A DNA stretch of 64,000 bases, from NCBI RefSeq assembly GCF_047496725.1, contig NC_132970.1, positions 21,416,001-21,480,000 of the forward strand. The letters run 5' to 3'. Source of the DNA: Anoplolepis gracilipes (Eukaryota; Arthropoda; Insecta; Hymenoptera; Formicidae). Position 1 is the stretch's first letter. Each line of letters starts with the position of its first letter. The position numbers and the translations under genes were made by a program. Below, one piece after another: positions 51,201 through 63,173 of this stretch. The notes beneath the pieces were generated by a model, which ran no database searches, was not told where the DNA came from, and saw only the letters and a list, made by a program, of their open reading frames with translations.

Positions 51201-52900
51201 CAGCGAGCTGTTTCGTGTGTTCTCGTATTATTATTTGTCGAGACATAATGGTAACAGGTACTAACAATAAAAAAAAATGCGATTATCCTCTACGATAATT
51301 ACTGACAAACAGCTTATATTAATAATTCTATGATTAACCTTTACCGTGTATAGCTATTTTTGGTATCTTTAGGATGTACATATGGATGAGTATTTTATTT
51401 CTGACGCGTTTATGAATGACTAAAAATGTTGTAAGAAATCTGAAAAAATTCATATACCTTCTTTTATCTTTCTAAATAAAAATTGAAATAGTAAATCTGA
51501 AAAATAATTTGTTTAAGTATATTATTATTACAATTATATGAAGTAGAAAAAAACTTAAATGCACTGTTATGGGGAAAAAAATCATAACTTTTAAATAAAT
51601 GATTTAAAAAAAATGAAACCGTCAGGGAATTGAAGTTAAAATCTTAGAGAATGATAAGGGACATGAAAAGTCGTAATTTTTTAATGGTCGCAGTCAAGTT
51701 TTAAATAATAAATGTTTTTTTTTGTATATTACAACATTTTTATTACTAAAATTTGTATCATTTATCATATATATATATCACATACAATAGATAATATTTC
51801 GATATTTCTTCTGTCGAACGTATCGACATATTGCATGCACTAAAAAAATATACCATTTTTTTAAATTTAAACTAATGAAAACGTTTTTAAAAATTCTTAA
51901 TAAGTAAAATTTTATAAGAAAATAATTAAATAAGATTCATAAGAAGATAAAAATTAACTTACCTCCAAAAAAAATATACGTAAAGTGGTCTTAAATATCT
52001 TTTGGAAAAAGTATGAGTTGAGTGTATATGTGGGTCTGTACGATATTTATTTGTTCGCTGTGAGGAAAGCGACTGCCACAGGAGGCGGCTCGCTCGTGTT
52101 TCACTTCCCCTATCCAATAACTTTTTTTAAAGCTCGGCGCGGCTATTCCACGATCATTCGTCTTTGAGTAATATTATAATTTAAAAAATTGCATGGACAA
52201 AATTGATCCACGAGTACATCGTAAGGATTAAAATAAACGTAAACGTTATTCGTAAATGCGTATCTAGGTGGCAGCTATATTTATCGAACCAAATATGTCA
52301 AACAATTTATTTATTTGAAATAGAAATTAAAGCAATAGCGGATGAGAATTATAAATGACCACTCGTTTTGACATATTTACAAGCAATAATTATTTTCCTA
52401 TTAACAACTTGTATACACATTTCTCGTATCCAAATATAATCTCCCATCGTAAATAACAATCGATTAAGTAACTAATAATTAATTTTTTGATGCATTAAAC
52501 TTTAAAAATATCAAGCATTTGGGACATTTATATTATATAATTGTACAATACATATAATATATGTATTTTATAATTTATTCCATACTTAAAAAAAAGCGAG
52601 TTAGTTGGTATTTGCTTTTTTAAAACATGTTTATATTAGTTTATTTTTTTGCTTATTATATAAAAGATGTAAAATTAGGTATATTTTTACATCTTTACAA
52701 GAGAAATGAGAAGATTATAAAAAAATTTATGTACGTGTTAACAATATTTAACATGACAAGTGAGATCATATGTCAATGCTGGAACTCTTGCATAGAATTA
52801 TAAAATATATATATCAATAATTTGCTGACACATTCGTCTATATAAAGCTACCATAAAGTCATATCAAATTAATAAACATAGCGTATATATGTATATATTC
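45221..52900. other. Long AT-rich non-coding stretch with GC-moderate patches
   Basis: GC-moderate or CpG-rich patches lie at about 45920-46620, 47500-47860, 48490-48660, 49640-49820, 51110-51250 and 52000-52160. The rest is AT-rich. A compact hairpin, ACTCGAT-TGT-ATCGAGT, is at 50567-50583. Open frames of up to 118 aa (48138-48494) are rich in Ile/Lys/Asn/Tyr as expected of AT-rich DNA and have no domains. Confidence 0.5.
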
Positions 52901-53935
52901 TATGATTTGAATTATAAACAGCCATGATTTGAAAGCGTGATGATGGTGCGCGTCAAACGAATTTTTGATGGCTGACCGCATTTGGCGTAACGCACGATTA
53001 CACCCTGTTCCTACCCCTCGCGATAGTACATAATGCGATGTAACTCGAAGACCGCAATCACACGGTCCGGTCATCAACATAATCCGGCGCAGCCGGTATA
53101 ATTAAAGCGCGCCGGACGATCGGCGGACAAACCGCGACGTGGCGACAACCGACAACTCGTCATATGATGGCGTTTCGGGGGTGAATTCGTGGCGGCGCGA
53201 GCCGCCGAGGTGGATCGTTGATTAACCGTTAGCGCCGGGCCGCAGTTGCATGCTCGACAACCAGGTCGTTTACCAGAAAGCCAGTGCGCTCGCGCCGCGT
53301 GCTCGGTCTCCCTCCAAAAGGGGTGGTGAGGGGTGAGGACGGAGCGGGGGAGAGGGGGGGGGGGAGTAGATTGTTAATCAACGCAAATATTTAGCGCGAC
53401 TAAACGTAGCACGTTGAGCGAGAGAGCGGGACGATCTCGTCACCGGCGCGAGCCGATCTACATCGGGAGAGTGGGAGGGTAGCGGAGAGAGGTGAGGGAG
53501 GGGGAGGGGTTGGTTGGCGTAGAAAAGGCCGTGTGCCCGCGTCGCGTCGGTCCGGACTGACAGCGACTGGGATATACGAGGATAACGCGAAAGCGTAGAG
53601 CGAGGATGGGGATGAATGCGGCTGTTTAGATATTATTTAGCAGTAAATCGCAACGGGGGTTGGCAGGGGTGTAACGCTGACGCGGCAACACGTTAAAGGC
53701 GGAACCTAGGCTCACCGTACCAGATGCCCGTCCACCCGTTCGCCTATCCGCCATTTTCCATCCTTCTCGGCTGATCGACCTATCTCTTTCCGGATTCTGT
53801 CGTCGGTTTATCTGGTGTTACCCCGGTGTTGGAAACTACCGCGGAAATCATACGAAAGATGTCCGATGACGTGCGCTTAGTTAAGTTTAGTGGTCGTTGA
53901 AGTAGTGCGACGAAGAATCAGAATTTGTGAGCTAA
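52901..53935 (+). promoter_or_regulatory. Strong CpG-rich island, possible promoter and untranslated first exon
   Basis: This is the most GC- and CpG-rich kilobase of the window, with abrupt AT-rich flanks. It contains G-runs at 53320-53366 and again around 53470-53510, GA-rich DNA, and a YY1/Pho-type site CCGCCATTTT at 53748-53757. At its right edge AAG|GTAGTG near 53935 could be a splice donor, after which AT-rich, intron-like sequence begins. No long open frame exists, so any exon would be 5' untranslated. Orientation and start site are inference. The alternative is an enhancer or an insulator. Confidence 0.4.
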
Positions 53936-53939
53936 GGTA

Positions 53940-53961
53940 GTGTGTGTGTGTGTGTGTGTGT
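53940..53961. repeat. (GT)n microsatellite
   Basis: An uninterrupted GT tract of about 22 bases immediately downstream of the CpG-rich island. Confidence 0.85.
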
Positions 53962-55114
53962 AGTGCATAATAACATGATTGGAATTAAAATAATTTTTGT
54001 CTCTCTTTTTTCGCCTTAATTTTTAACGAGACTAACACGTTTTATTTCGACAGTATTATATAAAAATATTGTAAAAAAAGATTTATATAATAATTGTATG
54101 TGTTCAATTAAAATACAAATAACTAGAGTAAAATAATAATTTTTTTGTAATACAATGTATAATTTAAAAAAATTTAAACAAATAGTAAGATAAAGAAAGA
54201 GAGATTTACCTTTGATTTATTATGTATCATAATTACATTATTGTTAAACCACCAGTTTCAGAGCGACGATAATTTTATTACTAGTTACAACAAAGGATTC
54301 GGCGGTTATAGTGATTTAACGTAGTAATGGTGCTAACTGTACCGCAAGAGTGTCAGTAATAGGTAATTAATGATCTACTCCGGTTCGATGCCACGAATTC
54401 AATGAAACTGTGGATATGACGCGGCATCGCCATGACGCGGTTATCAGCTCATCTCATGCGCTTTAACTACATCGAATTGCAGATTAGAGTTGATTCTATA
54501 ATATATTGATATGACATCATAAGATTGGATTGCGAAAGTTTCAACACTGGCAGATCATGCCTCAAATATTAAATCCAATTTATAACATTCAATTACTGTT
54601 AATTTTTGCCTCAATTATTTGTAAATGAAAAGAGTAACAGAATTTATTTGATTGAGTTTTAAGAATGTAATATAAAAGATAAAAATACTAATTAGAGAGG
54701 AAAATAAGTTACAACATATAGTTGAATTTATTAGAAAAATATTGTTTTCTGAGTTTTATTTTCATATGTATACTAGAACAAAATAATATTTTAAAGATTT
54801 TAATTATTATTTATAACGTGAAAAGAGCTTTTTATAAAGTATTATAAAAGATTTAGTAAACAAAACTCTCAGTTCTCCATCTGTTAACAAATTGTATCTC
54901 TAATTACCTTGTACAGAAAAAACTTACAGAGAAGAAAGAAAATAATGATTATTTTATGTTACATAAAAATCTTAACAAAATGTAGAATAATAAAAATTTA
55001 ATCTTAAAAAAAACAATCTTTTGTATTGGATGTCTAATTTAATATAAGATTAGACAGATTCGTAAAAACATACATAAATATATAATTAAGATTGCACACA
55101 CACACAAACACATA

Positions 55115-55159
<45 letters not shown>

Positions 55160-55706
55160 GTTTATTTTAATATAATTAAAATATTTTTAATTTAAACTTT
55201 AATAGGTAGTAGATAATAATGTTAACAAATAATAATTTCAAATTGATTTGTTCTTTTATAGTAATATGTAATTAAAGTACTCCTTTATGTTTCGCTAATG
55301 CTTTCGTAATAATGTAGCGTTAATGCCGAATAGATATGCAGTAATATCAAAATACGCTAATAGGTAATCAGTGATCTATCTTGGTTTGCTGTTCACAAAT
55401 TTGATTATTACATGTTAGTACGTTATGTATTTCATGTTAATATGTATATGTTGTGTTGCATTATTTACTAATTTTCGCAAAATACAGTTATGTTTATATA
55501 ATCGTCGATATTATCGTTTCTATGAGCATTGATTGCAGGATTTAGGGAAACCGAAACTTGTACATTTGAATATAATTTGAATTTACAATTTATAAGAGTC
55601 TTTATAAAATTATTATAAAGTTGCAAATATATTTACATATATGTAACGTATATTATTTATATATACATATAATAAAATTTTCAATATTATTTATAACAGC
55701 TACATA
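53962..55706. other. AT-rich, intron-like DNA with two diverged related segments
   Basis: Mostly AT-rich. A segment at about 54321-54405 and another at about 55305-55405 share TAATAGGTAAT and TGATCTA in the same order, with weaker similarity around them, which suggests an old direct duplication about 1 kb apart. A compound CA/TA microsatellite lies at about 55095-55156. No gene was recognised. Confidence 0.45.
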
Positions 55707-56202
55707 TGATGAAGAATATTTAAAATAATTATTTTTCAAAAAATTACTAATTAAAAATACTATTAAAATACTATTAAAATATTATTAAAAAACGAAAAAT
55801 TGTAATATTGTAAATATTGAGAAATTATTGATTACTGTTATTAACATTTATAATTAATTTATAATTAACAATTAATAATTAGCTGCTTATTAATTTTGTA
55901 AAATTGCTCTTATAAATAAGTTTTGTTGCATGTGATAAACGTAGTTACATAAGAATGATAAAGAATATTTAAAATAATTATTTTTCAGAAAATTACTAAT
56001 TAAGACTACTATTAAAATACTATTAAAATATTATTAAAAAACAAAAAAATGTAATATTATAAATATTGAGAAATTATTGGTTACTGTTATTAACTATAAT
56101 TAATTTATAATTAACAATTAATAAATAACTGTTTATTAATTTTGTAAAATTGCTCTTATAAATAAGTTTGTTGCATGTGATAAGCGTAGTTATATAAGAA
56201 TG
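55707..56202. repeat. 249-bp tandem duplication (two copies)
   Basis: Copy 1 (about 55707-55955) and copy 2 (about 55956-56202) match along their whole length with scattered substitutions and short indels. Shared strings include AGAATATTTAAAATAATTAT and TTTTGTAAAATTGCTCTTAT. The two copies abut directly. The unit is AT-rich and non-coding and contains short internal repeats (ACTATTAAAAT). Confidence 0.85.
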
Positions 56203-57600
56203 TGGGAATTATATTTATAAAGCTTCAGAAAGGCGATTATAATAGCTGTAAAAAAATAGCTCGGGATTTACCTTCCAATGTTTTTTGTCTGTTCTCTTAC
56301 CCTTTCTTTCTTTTATTTTTTCTTTTTCGACGCTTATCTGAAGATTTTTACGTCGCGGGCGTCGCGACGCATCGAGAAACAAACGTGGCCGACGGCGGAA
56401 GCGGATTTGTCATTACGAGCGATGCTGTGATGCATCATACCAAAGTGAATAGTAAACGGATTGCGCGACCGCCATGGTGTCAAAGCATTTTTCTCGGAAA
56501 TTGTTGCAAAAATACGTTCTATCGTGAGCAACCTTGCTACATATGCCATTCTCGGTCATAGCAAGGATAATAAGCAAAATAAAAGATATGACAAAGATGA
56601 CAATTATTATAATCTATTAATTTTGCAAATGATTATTTTTAAATTGAATCGACAGTAAAATATTTTTATCAAATAGTCTAATGATGTCATTAATATTTTT
56701 ATCTTAACTATTGAATTTCAATCGCAATGAAAGAAATTGGAATTTTGTGCAAAAGATTATTAAAGTTTATACATTTTGGATAAATAAAATCAAAGTTTTA
56801 TGAATTATAATTTATAATCATAAATGATATTACATACATATTTTGAATTAATACATTTCCCTATCTTCTGAAAGGACGGTCGTCTGGAATAGTTCGATAG
56901 TATAGAGTTTCATCGTTAGTTGAGTAATATCGTTAACCTATCAGAGAGCAGTTGTGCCTGTGCTCCTCTAATGCGTAACTACGATATTCCCCGATGACCC
57001 TAGCCATTTACCACCAGGCCACCCCTTACTGTCACTTTGCGAACCCTCATTCTCCCGCGGGATGCAGATAGATAATCACGCTATCGTTTCTAATGAACTA
57101 ACATAGCGCTTTAATATCTAAATATTTTACGTCACATTACGATAAACATTTAATCTAATTTGAAAAAAATGCTGCACATGTAATAAGAAAAATCTAATAT
57201 AAAGATACATATATGTATAAAATAGAAAAGATCTAAATGTTAAAAAGAATTGACCATAATTATCTTTACTTGTTATAAACAAATCATATAAAAGCCAATT
57301 TAATTTTAAAAGAGAAAAATGTTACCGAGACATTTTATTATTGGTTAATAAACAGAAATTTTATTTACACAATAAGGTATTTAAAAATCATTTATAGTAA
57401 GAATCTAAGAAAATTATTAGAGTGTGATGTTGAAATAAATAAATTTTTGCTACTTATTGTATCTATTTCATTGTCAGTATAGTTCTTCAATCTAGTTAGC
57501 ATCCAGTTCAGTTGAATATGTTGAGTTTAATGTATTATATTTGTCATGCGAAAAGAGCAGTAGAGAAATGTGTGCACGATATACATCTATATATAAATCA

Positions 57601-57607
<7 letters not shown>
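56203..57607. other. Non-coding: CpG-containing patch, then AT-rich
   Basis: A GC-moderate patch at 56260-56560 underlies a 119-aa plus frame, overlapped by a 71-aa minus frame, and I recognise no domain in either. Another GC-moderate patch is at 56870-57080. The rest is AT-rich up to a long (TA)n tract. Confidence 0.45.

Positions 57608-57648
<41 letters not shown>
57608..57648. repeat. (TA)n tract
   Basis: A nearly pure TA tract of about 40 bases ending before a GC-moderate segment with open frames. Confidence 0.85.
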
Positions 57649-57654
<6 letters not shown>

Positions 57655-57692
57655 CGTATACATGATGTATTGAGAATAAAGTAAGGTTGTAA

Positions 57693-58048
57693 ATGAAACG
57701 CTACGGTAAAGGAGATGGACATATCGGAGTGGCACGTGGTCATACGATTGGTGATAGAGAAGATTCATGTATAAATCATGCTGTGAAAGAAGAAAAGACG
57801 GAGACAAAAACGAGGAAGAAACGAGCAGTCTCTCTCCTATCTTTGACGAGAGATTATTTGCCATACCGGACAAACGTATTGTTGATCCGTCATCGAAATT
57901 CTTATTGACTGCATTTCATGAGCTAGCGTTCATAGACGACGGAGCAATATTTGACGAAGAACGGAGGAGACTACTAGAAACTTCAAATATGCTCAGCGGC
58001 ATAAAACGCGGCCACTTACAATCTCGAATGCCATGGGTAGCGAGCTAG
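57693..58048 (+). other. Open-frame patch of uncertain coding status
   Basis: A 93-aa frame at 57767-58048 has a balanced, acidic composition (for example FDERLFAIPDKRIVDPSSKF) that looks less like random AT-rich translation than other frames here. It overlaps a 71-aa frame starting at 57693 in another phase and minus-strand frames. I recognise no family, see no clear splice sites, and cannot exclude chance. It could be a small exon or a decayed fragment. Confidence 0.15.
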
Positions 58049-59608
58049 TTGTTGGTATAATGTTGTTGAACTTGGACTGCACCGGAAAATTTATCGATGC
58101 GATGTTGCCACGGAATGATTTATAAGCAGAGTGGAGTAGAATTTATTTTATGCCCTAGGATTAAATCTTTTGAAAACAACTGTACATATATAACATATGA
58201 CCAGTAAATAACAAGTAAAAAAGAAAAAGACAAATGAATGTGACATAAGAAAGTTGACTGTTGGCGATAAACAAATAATAAATAATTTTCTTAATTATTT
58301 ATAAATAAAAAAAAAAAGAAAATTTTATTTTTCCTACGTAGAATGAGATATATTAGTTGCGTTTGATTCTGCAATTCCGTCACAGAAATCATATAATCAC
58401 GATACAAATCAAACGAAACTTCCGTCTAACTTGACACAATGACAAGATAATACGCAGCCATTGCTTTTCCGTGATACATCTATCTGACCACCATTTCCGA
58501 AACACTTCACTTACAATTCTGCTTTATTCTCGATCGTCACATACGTACGTATCCTATATACGGAAGTCACGTATAAGTCCGCAGATATGATGTATGTTCC
58601 CGATACTATGCCCTCACGGACTGTCCAATTCAATTTATCTTCGTGTCACATAGATACGAACGTAGGTATACTCATAAACAGAGTTACCACCGTATATACA
58701 ATGTTTCAAAAACGTATTGGCTTAAAGTAGATTCTTCAAGTAAAGAAATTTGCAGTTTTCATTATAAATTTTAGTTTTGCAATCGACATAGTGTACGAAC
58801 AAATTGATTATTACATTTAATTAATTAGTTATTATAATATTGATTACATCTATGAATGGAGTGTTATATGATTAAATGCGATTTGTAGCAACACATTTCT
58901 TCTCATATATATTAAGCTAGTTTGTCATTAGAATATATTTTGAACATTTAATGTACGTGGAATATATACCTGATAATATTTTTATTTTCGGAGAAACGTT
59001 AATTTATACATTATTGGATTAATGCAAAGATAAAACGTCATTTTTTGGACATGCATTGGATCACATAATTTATGGTTACTATATAGTTAAGTTAAAAATT
59101 AAACTGAAAATTTTTGTATTAAAGTATAGTACGTATCTTAAATATCTAAAAAAAAATGTAGACAAAAGAATTAAATTTTACAAATGCATTATCGTTGTCT
59201 CGTGACTCATTTTCGAGTTGAAATGCAGTTTCGCTTCGGAAAAGAATCTTGTTACGTTGCGCGCGCGAGAGAGTGAGGCATTTTCATCTGAAGAAATTTT
59301 AATTAAACCTTTCTTTTACATGAAAACGGCGTCTCTATAATTACAAGAAGGGCTTTCAACGTACGCAGCGCGAAAGGAATGCAATGATGTCGCGCGCGGC
59401 GTCTCTTGTTATTTCCTAAAGCGTGCTTGCCGTGCAGCTTTCTTGATTAAGCGGTACATTCATTGACAATATGTCTACGCGATCGTATTCGGCGACAAGG
59501 CAACGATGACGAAATAAAAGAGAGCAAAGACTCGGAGGGCATGTGCGAACATATGATTCGACATGACAGAAGAGAGTACATCAAAGACATATGGCGAGCA
59601 CATGCGCG
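58049..59608. other. Non-coding DNA
   Basis: AT-rich at 58140-58360 and 58700-59200. GC-moderate at about 58360-58700, where ACGTAC-type strings recur, and again from about 59200. No supported gene or RNA gene. Confidence 0.5.
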
Positions 59609-59703
59609 ATGTACCTACCTATCTACCCTTGTGCACTCGAGCACACACAAGCGTCACCATCTATATCTGACTTCCTGAGAAACGGGTAGGTAGGTAGGTA
59701 CAT
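59609..59703. repeat. Nested hairpin with GTAC/GGTA arms
   Basis: ATGTACCTACCTATCTACCC (59609-59628) pairs with GGGTAGGTAGGTAGGTACAT (59684-59703) at 19 of 20 positions. The 55-base loop contains a second imperfect hairpin at 59628-59651 (CTTGTGC with GCACACACAAG around ACTCGA). The right arm is a GGTA tetranucleotide repeat. The two stems together could form a cruciform or a structured RNA. No RNA family was recognised. Confidence 0.6.
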
Positions 59704-61463
59704 GACGATCGGGAAGTAAAGCAGGCCGTCTAGTGAAACACGCCGGAAATGATGGTCAAGCGGAGCTACAGCGTGAACAGAGTGACAGGCACGGAAGGAA
59801 CTTGTCTACAGAACTTACGGGATACTATTGCTTTATTTGCAAGTAAATGGAACTTTATAAAAGAGCCACCTGCTTTGATGGATAAAGAATGCTTAAACGG
59901 TCCTCTAAAAAACTTCGATTATTGCACGTAAAAAGGAAATATTAATAGTAACTTTGTGTAAAAGTGCAAGTGGATCACATACCGTGTATGTACACATACA
60001 CAAGCATACACGAACCTTTTACGGATTATTTTTTTAAATATTAAATGATTCTAAAGTCTTCTTCTACGGTGATGCACAAAATTATTATTCGTATTAATAC
60101 AATGTTATTAGGTCTTATTACAGTACAAGAAACATCACAAAATATCTAAAGATAAAAGGATAGATAAATAATAAAGGATAACAAGCAAAAAAGATGTAAG
60201 AAAACTTAAACATAAAATTGGTTATTTCTTTAATGGAATCTAGACACAACATTTTCTTATTTAGCTATATACTTATATTTTTTTTTAAACGTCCATGTTA
60301 CATTTCTTCAAGAAAGATATCAATACTCACTAGTAATTCCAAAAAAAAAGAAAATAATAGGCATGTACTTTTTTTTTTATTCTACTTAATTATTATTATC
60401 GCATAAGTACACGCATGAACACTTAAGCACGGCACAAGCGTGTTATTATTCATTATTGGAAATATTCGATAGCACAAGTAATTACCTTAAGCTATCCATA
60501 TTCCTGATAATGTCATCTTTAATTTTCTGTCTGCGGATAATGCACCAATTTCGAATTCCATGAGCTGAAACGATTTATTGCTGATATTATCGCAGTAAAA
60601 TTAGAAGAACTTTTTGTCATTTGAAAACTACTATTATAATTTTACCTATACCTATCATTTTAAATCATTCGATTGCAAAGAGAATCGTAAACGTCGTTTA
60701 AAAATTGTCATAATTTGAGTTTTTTGTTTTAAGATAATCTCTCTTGATATTTTCTTATAATTTTTAATTATACTTTTTCAAATAATTCGATAAGCATTTT
60801 TCCAATTATTCTCTAAGTAACAAACTAAGATTGTCATTGTTCGGAAGTCTCGATAAGCTGCCGTTACTTTGATAGTATGTGCCCGAACTATATATGATCA
60901 TGGAGCATGTGCGGTATATCTATATATATAGCATAAAAATCGCTAACTAGTTTCACATTATTGGAAAGTTTTGTCGCGATTGAGCGGGCGGTCTCTACGG
61001 TCTTGCCTGGATAGCGGACCAAAGTTAAGCTCCAAAGAAAAGTAAAGTGTAGCGACCAATTGATGGTGGCTCTCACGGTGAAATTCTCACGCGATAAAAA
61101 AAAATACTTATGTTGCAAGTTACATATTTGCGGGATTTTCTTTTTGTAAAGAAATTAAGCGAAGAAATCATTTAAAGATTTGATTATTGCAAACAGTGTT
61201 GAGAGAAAACGTCTTAATGTACAATGAAAATATACGTTTAAACGTAGAAAAGGGATTTAAAGTAAATTGAGAAAATCCGGAGGCTGAGAATAGTCTACAT
61301 GAAGGAGAATTTGAACCAAAGTACAAATTGAGAGAGAAAAATGCAACTGAGAGACGTAACTTATTTCTTTACTGTAATGCTGTTTTCGCAAAATAGTATC
61401 CTTTTATTTAAACGGATATTGAATTTGTGCACTAAATGCAAAAATGCAAGATGAAAAGGGATG
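59704..61463. other. Non-coding DNA
   Basis: GC-moderate to about 59930, then mainly AT-rich, with another GC-moderate patch at about 60840-61100. Short open frames only. No repeat unit or RNA gene was recognised. Confidence 0.5.
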
Positions 61464-61640
61464 ATGATTTTCAGATTTAGATTTTTAAATTTTCAAATAA
61501 ATTTTTATACTGAAAGAGATTAAAGTACAGATTTTTTTAATAAAAAATAAATGATTTTCAGATTTAGGTTTTTAAATTTTCAAATAAATGCTTTTTATAC
61601 TTAAAAAGCATTAAAATATAGGATTTTTTAAATAAAAAAA
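61464..61640. repeat. 87-bp tandem duplication (two copies)
   Basis: ATGATTTTCAGATTTAG starts copy 1 at 61464 and copy 2 at 61551, followed in both by TTTTTAAATTTTCAAATAAA and then related AT-rich sequence. The second copy has a few insertions. Confidence 0.8.
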
Positions 61641-62599
61641 ATTGCATGTAAGGCTTGCGAAACGTGCACATAAGAATTGTTTTACGAACATGGCATATAC
61701 AAGAGCTCGTTTATCATTCGTAGATAGGATGGCGAATGGCATTATTTATCTTGTTAGAACAAATGTATTTCAAAACTATCCGATTAAAGAGATTTTATTT
61801 TGATAAATATTGGATATCTCGGTCAAAAATTCTCTGCGTCTAATATAATGGTACAATCAACTTAACTTACCGTCGAAAGGAGCTCTCATCTCGAAAAACG
61901 TTTGAAGTTATATACTCTACTGCAACTCATTTCCTACCACCTGAGAAGTTTCATCCAGGTTAACTCGCTAATCCACTTTGACCACGAAGTAGTTTGCTAA
62001 ATACTTTCATCAATTCTTCTTCTTGGCTTTGATCGCGGCTTGATACTCATTGTTCTTGCTCACGTCAAAACGTTTTTTTACATTTTTTCTTTCTCTCTTT
62101 TTTTTTCTGGAACAATATTATAAAGTTATATATTCCTTTAATATATTATAAATTTTTAAAAATTATTATATAACTACTATATGTTATTTCAATTAAATTA
62201 TATTAATAACTGTTAAAATACATATAAAAATAATTTAAGTTTTTAATTTTATATAAATTAAAGAAAAAATTTAGCTTTAAAAAATATAAGATTATTTAAT
62301 TTTGAATCTATTGAGAATTTCCTACGTAATCACTATGCTGGTTTACTTCTTTACGAATATTATTAAAACTTTCCAACATTTTCCAAGGGTAATTTAACCG
62401 ACGTCAAAGAAGACAAAGCAACAGGGGAAGTTGACTTAATGCGAATAAACTGTGGAATTTGCCTTTCTCTGTATATAATAATATGCTCTCTTACAAATAT
62501 ATTTAATTTTATCTAGTTTATATAAGTACATATATATATATATATATATAAAATATATAAGTATATAAGTTATATAAGTATATACATATATTGTATATA
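61641..62599. other. Non-coding DNA, AT-rich on the right
   Basis: GC-moderate at about 61640-62050, then AT-rich, ending in a (TA)n-rich stretch at about 62530-62600 that borders the next element. Confidence 0.5.
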
Positions 62600-63173
62600 G
62601 AGTAAACTCGGGTAAGATGGCCATAGATTTTTAATATGGAAAAAACATACTTTTATTTTTGTTATTCTTTAATAGTGTTTGACATATTATCTTCACTGAA
62701 GCTTAAATTACGTAATATTATCGAAACTAAACGGAAAATATTTAATAGAAATTTTATATTATCAAAATAATACAACATAAGTATTGGCCATCTTACCCAA
62801 CTTTTAAGGAAAAGATGACCATAGTGACGGAAAGATATATTTATAAAAAAATTGTGAAAACAAAAATAAAAATTATAGATCATATAAAACTTTTTTATAA
62901 TATGTCTAACGTCGATTACGATAGCTTAACTGTAATTTATTCGACGTTATAATAGTTTTTAGTGGACAAATGAAAAACTTTGCAGGTAGTCAAAAATAAA
63001 AATATGATATAAGATTCACAATATTGTTATTTCGAACAATGTATGCACATAAACTACTGTAAATATCGATTATCTTTGATAATGACTAAAAAAGCGCCCT
63101 ATGTAGCGATTATTGAAAAAATTACAGCCTATGGCCATCTTTTCCGTATGGCCATCATATCCTAGTTTACCCT
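62600..63173 (-). mobile_element. ~570-bp non-autonomous DNA-transposon-like element, copy B (inverted)
   Basis: This is the reverse-complement relative of copy A at 37491-38058, highly similar along its whole length. Its ends, GAGTAAACTCGGGTAAGATG on the left and GGGTAAACTAGGATATGATG read inward from the right, form the terminal inverted repeat. It is flanked by TATATAG on the left and overlaps TATATAG at the right boundary, which would fit insertion at TA or within (TA)n. It retains about 21-23 bases near the right end, with an extra GATGGCCAT-type motif, that copy A has lost. The open frame over it (62662-62883, minus) is not transposase-like. Confidence 0.7.
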
